From contig NZ_AUDL01000012.1 of the NCBI RefSeq assembly GCF_000425445.1, forward strand, positions 1-64,000: 64,000 nt of DNA, written 5' to 3'. The stretch is from Flavobacterium denitrificans DSM 15936. GTDB taxonomy: Bacteria; Bacteroidota; Bacteroidia; Flavobacteriales; Flavobacteriaceae. The position numbers and the translations under genes are program-made. The notes under the pieces were generated by a model. The model was given only the letters and a program-made list of their open reading frames with translations, searched no databases and was not told where the DNA came from. Below, one piece after another: positions 1 to 10,000 of this stretch (the stretch's first letter is position 1; the number at the start of each line of letters is the position of its first letter).

Positions 1-2466
1 ACTCATTATTATGCGACGCAGACGGTAAACGGATGCGAGAGCACCTCGAGATTTGATGTAACCGCTACGATCAATACAACGCCATCAGCCCCAACGGGGA
101 CATCAGGGCAGTCTTTCTGTTCGGGAGCTTCTCCTACAGTTGGAAATCTGACTGCTACAGGAACAGCGATCCAATGGTATGCGACTTCAAGCGGCGGAAG
201 TGCATTGGCAACTACAACAGCGCTGACAAATGGCACGCATTATTATGCAACACAGACAGCAAATGGCTGTGAGAGTACATCAAGACTTGATGTTACAGTT
301 ACAATAACCCCACTCCCAACAGTATCCCCAATAACAGGCGGTGCAACAACAGTCTGTACAACATTAACAACACCAGCTTTCACAAATGCAACAAGTGGAG
401 GAACATGGTCAATAACACCTGGTACAGGATCAGCAACTATTGATGATGCAACAGGAATTGTAACAGCGGGCAATGCTGGAGACGTTACAGTTGTCTATAC
501 AGTGACAAGTGGAAGCTGTCAAAATACTGCAACAGCTACTTTAACCATTAAGCCAAATCATCCAGCACCAATAGTTGGAACGATAACACGACCAACTTGT
601 TCAGCGTTAGGTGGTAGCGTAACATTAAGCGGTTTGCCAGCTTCCGGAAATTTATTTATCGATAATGGAACTACTATTGTTAGCAGAGCCTTCACTTCGA
701 GTACCCCAACAATAGATCAATTAGCGCCGGGAACCTATTACTTTGCTTTAGATAATGGTTGTACGGCAATTTATTCAGCTGAGGTAGTTATACTAGCTAA
801 TACATTCACTGGAGGTACTTCATGGACGTACGGTGCTCCAACATCTGATGATTATGTAGATTTCGCAGCAAATTATATAGTATCAGGAGATGAAACTTAT
901 TGCTCAGTAAGGGTTAGTAATGGCGCGTCTGTAACAGTAAATTCGGGAGTAACACTTACAGTTACAAATGGAGTTCATGTTGTTTCGGGAAGTTATTTAA
1001 CTTTTAAAAATAGTTCAAACTTAATCCAAGGAAATACAAGTAATACTTTAAATACAGGAAATATTAATTATGAGCGCTATGCTGGGAAAATCCGCCAAGC
1101 CGATTATGTATATTGGTCAACACCGGTTAAAAATCAGACCTTGGCTGCTCTTTCTTCATCTACAAGCCCTTCAAAATTATATGCTTATGATGGCATGAAA
1201 TGGGTATTCACTCCAAGAACTACGATTATGGATCCCGCGAAAGGCTACATTGTCCGCGGACCTGAAACGTTTTCAAATACTTCAAAAAGTGACTTTACAG
1301 GAATTTTTATTGGAACTCCCCAAAATGGAACTTTTGCGGGTGAACCAATGACTGCCGGACAACCTTACTTATTGGGGAACCCTTATCCATCTGCATTGGA
1401 TGCCGATGCCTTTATCACGGCCAACAGTGCAATAATAGAGGGATCATTGTATTTCTGGACGCACAATACTCCAGTAGTTCTAGGCGGTGCCTATGAATAC
1501 GAGACTGATGATTATGCGACTTACAATTTGGGCGGTGGTGTCGGCACACAGGCAGCTCCATCAGAAGATGATCCAAAACTTAATGATCCAAATCTTCCTG
1601 CGGATCAATTACCAAATAATAGTTTTCCAAATGGTCAGGTTGCTTCAGGCCAGGCTTTCTTCGTGAAGGCTTATGCTCAAGGAAGCGCCACTTTTACCAA
1701 TTCAATGCGAAGCAGCAAAGACATTCATGGCAACAATACAAACGGCCAGTTCTTCAAGCCTGGAAAGGCCTCAAAAACTGCGGCGATCGAAAAACACCGA
1801 GTTTGGCTGAACATGACAAATGCTGGGGGCGCTTTCAAGCAATTGCTGGTTGCTTATGTTGAAGGCGCAACAAACAGCTACGATAGATTGTATGACGGAA
1901 AGACTTTTGACGGAAATAAATTCATTGATTTCTACAGTATTAATGACAATCACAAATTAGTTATTCAAGGACGTGGCTTGCCATTTACAGACGCTGATCA
2001 AGTTCCATTGGGCTACCGCAGCACAATTGCTGGGGATTTCACCATTTCAATCGATCATGCTGATGGGGATATGAAGACTCAGGCAATGTATATTGAGGAT
2101 AAAAAGACTGGAAAAATCCATGATTTAAAAGCCGGCAAATATACTTTCACAACAGAAATAGGAACTTTTACAGATCGTCTTGTTCTTCGTTATAGCAATA
2201 AATCTTTAGGAACTGGAGATTTTGAGAATGTTGAAAAAGGTATTACGGTTTCGATAAAAGACAAATCAGTCAAAGTATTATCTTCTAACGAAACAATTCA
2301 AGACGTGACTATTTTTGATGTTGCTGGAAAACTGCTTTATAGTAAAAGTAAAGTTGGTTCGAATGAATTGCAGATTTCAAATTTACAATCCAGTAATCAG
2401 GTTTTACTAGTTGATATAACTCTTGACAACGGATACAAAACAACTAGAAAGATAATTTTTCAATAA
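1..2466 (+). CDS. Large secreted Ig-like repeat protein with T9SS type C C-terminal module (5' end outside window)
   Basis: The reading frame is open from base 1, so the gene begins upstream; 821 residues are visible. The first part carries Ig-like adhesin repeats. A unit starting THYYATQT...NGCEST occurs at base 1 and again at about 235, giving a 78-residue period. From about residue 269 ([10 protein letters not shown]) the protein matches the C-terminal part of the next three genes, with landmarks [42 protein letters not shown] and VIQGRGLPF. The extreme C-terminus ([14 protein letters not shown] to TTRKIIFQ) resembles the T9SS type C sorting signal. By family knowledge the product is exported by T9SS and is cell-surface or extracellular. 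Adhesion is inferred from the repeats only. A strong terminator follows. Confidence 0.85.
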   Translation, partial: THYYATQTVNGCESTSRFDVTATINTTPSAPTGTSGQSFCSGASPTVGNLTATGTAIQWYATSSGGSALATTTALTNGTHYYATQTANGCESTSRLDVTVTITPLPTVSPITGGATTVCTTLTTPAFTNATSGGTWSITPGTGSATIDDATGIVTAGNAGDVTVVYTVTSGSCQNTATATLTIKPNHPAPIVGTITRPTCSALGGSVTLSGLPASGNLFIDNGTTIVSRAFTSSTPTIDQLAPGTYYFALDNGCTAIYSAEVVILANTFTGGTSWTYGAPTSDDYVDFAANYIVSGDETYCSVRVSNGASVTVNSGVTLTVTNGVHVVSGSYLTFKNSSNLIQGNTSNTLNTGNINYERYAGKIRQADYVYWSTPVKNQTLAALSSSTSPSKLYAYDGMKWVFTPRTTIMDPAKGYIVRGPETFSNTSKSDFTGIFIGTPQNGTFAGEPMTAGQPYLLGNPYPSALDADAFITANSAIIEGSLYFWTHNTPVVLGGAYEYETDDYATYNLGGGVGTQAAPSEDDPKLNDPNLPADQLPNNSFPNGQVASGQAFFVKAYAQGSATFTNSMRSSKDIHGNNTNGQFFKPGKASKTAAIEKHRVWLNMTNAGGAFKQLLVAYVEGATNSYDRLYDGKTFDGNKFIDFYSINDNHKLVIQGRGLPFTDADQVPLGYRSTIAGDFTISIDHADGDMKTQAMYIEDKKTGKIHDLKAGKYTFTTEIGTFTDRLVLRYSNKSLGTGDFENVEKGITVSIKDKSVKVLSSNETIQDVTIFDVAGKLLYSKSKVGSNELQISNLQSSNQVLLVDITLDNGYKTTRKIIFQ

Positions 2467-2486
2467 TTATAAAATAATTCTAACAT

Positions 2487-2526
2487 AAAAGAGCCATTTC
2501 TCAACTTGAGAAATGGCTCTTTTATT
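2487..2526 (+). terminator. Rho-independent terminator after the first large secreted protein gene
   Basis: A perfect stem of AGAGCCATTTCTCA against its complement is followed by a T-rich run (TTTTATTT), about 20 bases after the stop codon. It separates this gene from the next large gene in the tandem. Confidence 0.85.
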
Positions 2527-2621
2527 TAGCCTAAAAATCACTAAAAGTGGGTATTGCAAATAATTAAAGTATTTTTTTAATTTTAAGAAAAATCTTATAA
2601 TTAATTTTTATTGTCTTTATT

Positions 2622-5600
2622 TTGATTAGAAAATTACTTTATGCAGTTGCTTTAATTGTACTTTTTGGAAACGCCTTTATCTATGGGCAACAAGGAAAAG
2701 TTGATGTTACTTTTAATACACTAGATGATGGTTTAATTGGAGATGGATTTGATGGCACCGTTCAGACTTTATCTTTACAATCAAATCAGAATCTTATCGT
2801 TGGTGGTGAATATTTACATCTTAACGGAATTTCTTCTCCTTACTTTACTCGTTTAAAGCCCGATGGTACTATCGATGAAAGTTTTCATACCGGAAGCGGT
2901 TTTAATGGAAAAGTTTATGCGACTTATATTCAGCCAGACGGAAAAATAATTGTAGCCGGAAGTTTTACTTCTTATAATGGTATTAGTGCCGGAAGACTTA
3001 TTCGTTTAAATCCGGACGGAAGTTATGATGCATCATTCGATACCTCTATTGGTGCAACAACGGGAATAATATATGATATTGCAAGACAACCAGATGGAAA
3101 AATCCTCATCGTTGGAAGTTTTACAAAGTACAATAATTCAACTACAAATCGTATTGCAAGAATTTTGCCAAGCGGCGCTTTAGATACTTCATTTTTATCA
3201 GGTTCAGGCACTACTTCCAATATTAATAACGTAAAGGTTCTTATCGACGGGAAAATATTAATTTCAGGAAATTTCACTGCCTTTAATGGTACTCAAGCGA
3301 ATAGAATAGTGCGCTTAGCAGAAAACGGAATTGTTGATTCAGGATTTAATGTCGGAACTGGTTTTGACGATGATGTAAATGCAATGACAATTCAGCCTGA
3401 TGATAAAATTATTCTTGGAGGAAAATTTACCACTTTTGACGGAAGAAGTGCAAATAGAATAATCAGAATAAATCAAGATGGCAGTATAGATGCAACCTTT
3501 TTTATGGGATCTGGATTTAGTTCTGGAGCCGTACAAGTCTTCAAAGTTGACAATTCTGGAAATATAATGATTGGAGGTTCTTTTACAGGAAATTATAATG
3601 GTGTAAGCGTTAATCGAGTTTGTTGTATAGACCATTCTGGTTTTCTCAAAAGTGATATTGATTTTGGGTCTGGTCCCGCAACAGCTTCAGTTCTTGCTTT
3701 AGAAAATGATACAGAAGGAGCTTGGTACATTGGTGGTTCATTTTTAGTTTTTGACGGTTTGAATCAAGGAAGGCTGGCAAAAATTAATTCAGAGGGTGAA
3801 TATGATACGGGTTATCTAGCATCAGGAATAGGTTTTGATAATTCGGTTTATAAGATACTGTCGCTAGAAAATGCGAAAACAATGGTTTTTGGCAATTTTA
3901 AAAAATTTAATGGCACAAGTGCTTCAAGAATTGCTAAACTTTTAGAAGATGGATCTTCTGATCCTGATTTTAATTCGGGACAAGCAGGAGCTAATAATTT
4001 AATCAAAAGTGCAGTTTTGCAGTCTGATGGCAAAATAATTCTTGGAGGTAATTTTACAAAATATAATGAAACGGTAATTAATCGGATTGTTCGGATTTTA
4101 CCAAACGGAGCCGTTGATCCCACTTTCAATGTAATTTCTGGATGCAACAGTCAAATTTATGCAATGGCAATACAACCCGATGAAAAAATTATAGTAGCTG
4201 GAGGCTTCAGCAAATATAATGATGCGAATGTTGGCCGAATCGTGCGACTTTTGCCTGATGGCTCACGGGATTCTAGTTTTAATCCTGGATTAGGCGCAGA
4301 TGCTATTATTGAAGTTGTTTTAGTTCAACCAGATGGAAAAATTTTGGTAGGTGGCCGATTTATTACTTTTAACGAAATTTCCTGTCCACATTTAGTGCGT
4401 TTAAACAGTAATGGAAGTATTGACCCCACTTTTGCAATAGGTGAAGGATTTGATAAAAACGTATATGCGATGGCATTACAGTCTGATCAAAAAATAGTTG
4501 TCGGAGGTAATTTTTTGAATTTTAATAGAGTGGGACAAAAGAGGCTTTTGAGATTAAATACCAATGGAAGTTTAGATAATACATTTGAATCAGGTCCAGG
4601 ATTCAGCAAAGGTGATGTAAGAAGTGTTTTGATTCAACCTGATGATCGAATTTTAGTTGGTGGGACTTTTTCAGGGACATATAAAAATGTAACAGCTTTA
4701 AGATTAATACGATTATTAAAGTCTGGAAGTTTAGATGCCTCTTTCGATGCTACTCTGAATAATAAAGTATTTTCGATGAGTTTTTCATCAGATTATAAAC
4801 TTTTGGTTGGTGGAGATTTCAACTCAGTTGCTGGGATTTCTAAACATAGAATTGCCAGATTGAAGCTCTGTTTAGAATCAACAATTTGGAATGGTACTTC
4901 ATGGTCAAATGGTTTTCCGTCGGGAGGAAAAGAATTGTTTTTTAAAGAAGATTATCCTGATTTGATAACAGCGAATGTCTGTAGTTGCACTATTGATGAG
5001 GGGAAGAAGGTTACATTGCTAAGCGGAAACACTTTAGGTATTGAATTCTCCTATTCGGGTTCGGGAACTTTGATTTTAGAAGATTCGGCAAATTTATACC
5101 AATCAGATGATGATATGATTAATACAGGAATTATTCACTTGAAGCGAAATTCATCACCTATTTTAAAATCTGATTATGTTTATTGGTCGTCTCCAGTAGA
5201 GAATCAAAAAATAATTGATCTTTCGCCAAATACCATATGGGATCGATTTTTATCTTATGATCCGGTAGTCAAAAATTGGAAAGTTGAAAATAGTACCATG
5301 TCGAGAGGAATTGGATATATTATTCAAGGTCCAAGGGATTTTTCGTCAATAACTCGCACATCTTATCATGCAACTTTTAAAGGTATACCTCATAATGGAA
5401 AAATAGAGGTGAATTTGGGTCCGGCAAATAGTTTTAATTTGATTGGAAATCCGTATCCGTCTACCTTGAATGCAGATACCTTTTTGAAAGAAAACGCATC
5501 AAAAATCAAAGGCACAATTTATTTGTGGACGCACAATACTCCCATTACAAATAATAAGTATAATACAGATGATTATGCTGTTTATAATTTGCTTGGAGGA

Positions 5601-6470
5601 GTAGGAACTCGTGGTGCTTTGACAAATGGAGTAAACGAAGTAATTCCAGATAAAACTATTGGGTCTGGACAGGCATTTTTTGTAGCAAGCCAAAATACCG
5701 GTACAATTGTATTTAATGACAAAATGCGAATTAAGGAACAAAATACTTCATTTTTTAAACCAGCAAGTAGTAAAGAAATTAAAGCAAATGAGATCGAAAA
5801 ACAAAGAATCTGGTTAAATTTTGAGAATAGCGAAGGTCTTTTTAAACAAATTATGGTCGGCTATATTGAAGGAGCAACAAATGAATATGATATAAGTTAT
5901 GATGCCGAATCTTTTAATGGTAATAAGTATGCTGATTTTTACAGCATAACAGCAAATAAAAATTTGGTTATTCAAGGAAGAGCTTGGCCATTTGAAAAAG
6001 CGGATTCTGTACCACTTGGTTATATGTCAACAATTGGCGGCAATTTTAGTTTTAGTATTGATCACAGTGATGCTGAATTTTCTGAAATGAACATTTATAT
6101 TGAAGACAAAGAGTTGAAACTAATTCATAACCTAAAAGCTTCGCCTTATACTTTCAAAACTGAGAAAGGTACTTTTGATAATAGATTTGAATTAAGATAT
6201 CTTGACAAAGAGTTAAAGGTCGATGATTACAATACTATTTCAAATGTTGTTTTTGTTTCGGTAAAAGACAAACAAATTCAGATTGACGCTTCTAAAGAAT
6301 TCATAAAAGAAACTGAAGTTTTTGACCTGACAGGGAAAATGCTCTACAAAAAAAATAAAATTAATTCCTCTAGTTTTTTTATTCAGAATTTAAATTCTGG
6401 AAGCCAAGTTTTATTCGTAAAAGTGGTTTTAGAAAATGATTTTGAAATAACCAGAAAAGTAATTTTTTAA
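2622..6470 (+). CDS. Delta-60 repeat (DUF5122-type) beta-propeller protein with T9SS type C module
   Basis: A 1282-residue protein that starts at TTG, followed at once by a signal peptide (IRKLLYAVALIVLFGNAF); no in-frame ATG lies upstream of the signal peptide. Residues about 35-750 contain 14 copies of a roughly 50-residue unit with the core QPDGKIIVGG-F--YNG---RI-RL--DGS-D-SF. This is the delta-60 family, predicted to fold as beta-propeller blades. Residues about 754-1282 form the conserved C-terminal module (WNGTSWSNG, SDYVYWSSPV, GNPYPSTLNADTF) and end in a type C T9SS signal (ETEVFDLTGKMLYKK, ITRKVIF). It is probably a surface or secreted binding protein, ligand unknown. The TTG start is the least certain point, because a possible promoter-like TATTTTG overlaps it. 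Confidence 0.85.
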   Translation: MIRKLLYAVALIVLFGNAFIYGQQGKVDVTFNTLDDGLIGDGFDGTVQTLSLQSNQNLIVGGEYLHLNGISSPYFTRLKPDGTIDESFHTGSGFNGKVYATYIQPDGKIIVAGSFTSYNGISAGRLIRLNPDGSYDASFDTSIGATTGIIYDIARQPDGKILIVGSFTKYNNSTTNRIARILPSGALDTSFLSGSGTTSNINNVKVLIDGKILISGNFTAFNGTQANRIVRLAENGIVDSGFNVGTGFDDDVNAMTIQPDDKIILGGKFTTFDGRSANRIIRINQDGSIDATFFMGSGFSSGAVQVFKVDNSGNIMIGGSFTGNYNGVSVNRVCCIDHSGFLKSDIDFGSGPATASVLALENDTEGAWYIGGSFLVFDGLNQGRLAKINSEGEYDTGYLASGIGFDNSVYKILSLENAKTMVFGNFKKFNGTSASRIAKLLEDGSSDPDFNSGQAGANNLIKSAVLQSDGKIILGGNFTKYNETVINRIVRILPNGAVDPTFNVISGCNSQIYAMAIQPDEKIIVAGGFSKYNDANVGRIVRLLPDGSRDSSFNPGLGADAIIEVVLVQPDGKILVGGRFITFNEISCPHLVRLNSNGSIDPTFAIGEGFDKNVYAMALQSDQKIVVGGNFLNFNRVGQKRLLRLNTNGSLDNTFESGPGFSKGDVRSVLIQPDDRILVGGTFSGTYKNVTALRLIRLLKSGSLDASFDATLNNKVFSMSFSSDYKLLVGGDFNSVAGISKHRIARLKLCLESTIWNGTSWSNGFPSGGKELFFKEDYPDLITANVCSCTIDEGKKVTLLSGNTLGIEFSYSGSGTLILEDSANLYQSDDDMINTGIIHLKRNSSPILKSDYVYWSSPVENQKIIDLSPNTIWDRFLSYDPVVKNWKVENSTMSRGIGYIIQGPRDFSSITRTSYHATFKGIPHNGKIEVNLGPANSFNLIGNPYPSTLNADTFLKENASKIKGTIYLWTHNTPITNNKYNTDDYAVYNLLGGVGTRGALTNGVNEVIPDKTIGSGQAFFVASQNTGTIVFNDKMRIKEQNTSFFKPASSKEIKANEIEKQRIWLNFENSEGLFKQIMVGYIEGATNEYDISYDAESFNGNKYADFYSITANKNLVIQGRAWPFEKADSVPLGYMSTIGGNFSFSIDHSDAEFSEMNIYIEDKELKLIHNLKASPYTFKTEKGTFDNRFELRYLDKELKVDDYNTISNVVFVSVKDKQIQIDASKEFIKETEVFDLTGKMLYKKNKINSSSFFIQNLNSGSQVLFVKVVLENDFEITRKVIF

Positions 6471-6495
6471 AAACATTTTTTGTTCTTTAAGATTC

Positions 6496-6532
6496 ATCCG
6501 TTTAATGCTTTTAAACGGATATTTTTTTTTCA
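6496..6532 (+). terminator. Rho-independent terminator after the delta-60 protein gene
   Basis: The perfect arms ATCCGTTTAA (6496-6505) and TTAAACGGAT (6511-6520) are followed by A and then nine Ts. It lies 25 bases after the stop codon. Confidence 0.85.
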
Positions 6533-6540
6533 TTTTTTTT

Positions 6541-7079
6541 TACGTAATAACCTCTTGCCTGACGTTTTTTTTGCACAATTTTTCTTCGCTAATGTAAATT
6601 TTTTAAAAGTTGCCTATTAAGAAAAAAAGGTCCTTTTTATTAATTCAGACGATTTGTAAAATTTAAAAGACCAAGTACATTAAAAATGAATATTTATGAG
6701 AATTTACTTAAAAATTATTTTTTATTAAAAAATTTAAATTATAAGTGACTGTTTTTTAAATATTTAATAAAAAATTGTAAATTGTTTAAGGTTGTTTTCA
6801 AATAATTTACGCTTCTATTTTACACTTCATTTTGTGCCTTTCAAATTTGAAAACTGAACCTAAACTAAATTTATTTTCAGCCCCTTACTGCCAAACTAAA
6901 ATATTGAGTGTTAAAACATAAATACCAAATTTAAGGGAACAGAATTACTTTATATTACTTCTTCTTTAATCACTATTCGGGCCTTATCAAGTTCCTGCCT
7001 AATTGTGGTATTTAAAAAATTGCAGAATAATTTTTCAGTTAGATCTGAATTTAATTTTTGTCATTTAAAATGCTACAGT
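6541..7079. other. Long AT-rich non-coding gap upstream of the fibronectin III protein gene
   Basis: About 540 bases with no credible gene on either strand. It is strongly AT-rich and full of short A and T runs. It should contain the promoter of the downstream 1781-residue protein. I could not find a clean TTTG/TAnnTTTG pair; the closest -7 candidate is TAATTTTTG at 7052-7060, which has one extra base. The last bases before the start codon (ACAGTATG) match those before the gene at 12897. Confidence 0.5.
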
Positions 7080-10000
7080 ATGAAAAAAACATTACTTATT
7101 TCAGTATTAGTTTGTCTTCCTGTTTTTCTTTTGGCACAAACTACAGCAACATTTACTTTAGGAGGTACACAAACATTTGTTAGCCCGGCCGGTGTTACTA
7201 GTATAAACGTACAGGCTTGGGGTGCCGGAGGTGCTGGAGGAAGCTCATCAAATCCAGGCTTTGGCGGTGCTAGAGGTGGCTCTGGTGGCGGTGGTGGTGC
7301 TTTTGCTAGTGCTAACGGTTTAACAATAACTTCAGGAGAAACACTAACCATTAATGTGGGCGTTGGAGGTAAAGGTGCTGCAAGTCAAAATGGTGGTTTT
7401 GGAGGATCATCAGGAATATCAGGGTATTCTATTTTGGCAGAAGGAGGAAGAGGTGGTTTACTAAACAATGGTAGTTTAGTTCTAGGTGGTACTGCAGGTT
7501 TAGATGTAAATTCAATAGGTACTACAAGAACTTCTGGAACTGATGGAGGAAGAGGAGAATTTGGTTTTACTGATGATACAGGCTCAATTACCAGTTCTGG
7601 TGCTGGAGGAAACGGTGCAAATGGAGGAGGCCTAGGAGGAGCAGGTATTGGAACTGCTTTTACCTCTAGTGTTGGAAATGTTGGAACAGCGCCAGGTGGT
7701 GGCGGAAGCGGTGGAAGATCGTCTTTTTTGACAGGTGCAAGAAGAGGAGGTGATGGAGGTGATGGAAAAGTAACAATCACTTACAACTGTCCAACTTATA
7801 GTTTGGCAAGTACAACGGCTAGTGCTGTAAATGTTTGTTCTGGAGATGCTTCTGAAATAACTTTGACAGGAAGTTTGCCTATTGGTCTTTATTCGGTTTC
7901 TTATGAGATTCAGGGTGTAGCACAAACTCCAGCTACTATGCAGGTAACAACAGCAGGAACAGGAAGTTTTATTGCAACAGGCTTTACTACGGTTGGAAAT
8001 AGAACGATTAAAATAACTTCTTTATCATCTGGTTCAAGTTCTGTGGCTTCAGAAAATTGTGTATCACCTATTAATCAATATAATTTAGCTACCGTTAGAG
8101 TAAATTCTTCTGGTACTGCGCCAGTCGCTACAGCAGGAACTGGTGCTACATGTAATCAAATTACAGCAAATTGGCAGGCAGTTGCAGGAACACTTTATTA
8201 TGAGCTTGATGTTTCTACAGTCAGTAATTTTTCAACTTTTCTGACAGGCTATAATGCTTTGAATGTTGGCAATGTATTAACTTATAATATTACTGGGTTA
8301 ACAAGCGGTATTACTTATTATTATCGTGTTAGAGCCTTTAATGGAAATTGTGTTAGTGCAAACTCCAATACGATTACTTACGCAACTGCAGTAGTTCCAG
8401 GTAAAGTAACCTCATCGACTGGTGCAGCTGGAATTTGTACAGAGTTTATCGCACGCTGGGCTACATTGACAGGAGCAACTAGCTATTTGTTAGACGTATC
8501 TACAACATCTACATTTAACGCAGGAACTTTTGTTTCAGGCTATAATGCCGTAGATGTAGGTAATGTGACATCATATGATGTGGTAGGTTTAACTCGAAAC
8601 ACTACATATTATTACAGGGTTAAAGCGAAAAATGGTTGTGGGGTAAGTGCTACTTATTCAGACGTTCAGAATATTACAACATCAAATGCTGTTCCAGGGG
8701 ATGTAACATCAATGTTAGCAAATAATATATATTGTAACTCATTTAATGCCAGATGGAATTCTACAACACAAGCAACAAGTTATTTGTTGGATGTTTCAAC
8801 TTCATCGACTTTTACTAGTTATTTGCCAGGATATCAATCTTTGGATGTAGGTACAGTTAATGGTTATGTCGTTACAGGATTAAGTGGTGGTACACAATAT
8901 TATTACAGATTGAAAGCAATGAATGGTTGCGGTATAAGTATTAATTATTCAGCAACTCAAACGGTAACGACTTTAAGCACACCTCCTACAGCTCCTACAT
9001 TGTCAATTTCGTCTGCCTTATGTAGCCAAATTAGCGTTGCATGGACTGCTCCTAGTGGGACATTAAGCTATACTGTACAAATGTCGACATCTAGTGCATT
9101 TCCAGCAACGACAGCAACTCAAACAGTATCCGGGTTAACGACTAACAATTATACTTTTACAGGCTTGACTTCTGGTCAAACGTATTATTTTAGAGTTTAT
9201 GCAAAAAATGGATGTTCAGTGGGTGACGGAACGGTTTCTGCTACAGTTACAAGAGCTACTGATAATCCGGCAACTGCACCAACAATTGATGATTTTGGGG
9301 CGTCACTAACATTTTGTGAGACAGATGGAATAAATCTTTCTTCTAGTACCGCACCACCTGGCTATTCTTATCTTTGGTCTACAGGAGCAACAAGCCAAAC
9401 TATTTTTGTCTCAGCCGCAGGAAGTTACACGGTTCAATTTACAAAGGCAGGTGGTTGTAATAGTGCAGTATCGGCGGCAAAAGTAATTACAATTCAGGAT
9501 TTGCCAACAGCAATAATACCAAATAATTCTACAACAATTTGTTCAAATGGAAGTGTAACAGTGAGCGGAGCATCGGCTTCAAATGGAACTATAAAGTGGA
9601 CTTTTAGTGGAGGATCAGGAACTTTGACAGGGGATACAACTCCTACACCAACATATACACCAACAGTAGGAGGTGCTGCGCGAACTATTATATTAACGAT
9701 GACGGTAACCAGTAATAATACTTGTGCACCACAAATTGCTACTGCTAAATATACTATTAATATTCAAGCTGCTCCTACGGCAACAATTACAGGATCTAAA
9801 ATTATTTGTTCCAATGGTTCTGCAACGGTTGGAGCTGGAGAAGCTAATGCAGCAAATGGAACGGTCTTATGGACACATGATGGATTGGGAACTCTTTCAA
9901 ATAATACTACTTTGACGCCAACCTATACTGCAGTGGCCGGTGACGCTGGAAAACAGGTTACCTTGACAATGACGGTAACTGCTTCAGGATGTGCAACACC

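Noticed and set aside
7005..7079. Upstream in-frame extension of the fibronectin III protein gene
   Set aside because: The extension looks like non-coding leader, while the ATG at 7080 starts a standard signal peptide.
7385..7780. 131-codon proline-rich open frame on the - strand
   Set aside because: It is the complement of the glycine-rich coding region; Gly codons read as Pro and Ala on the other strand. No start signal or promoter of its own.
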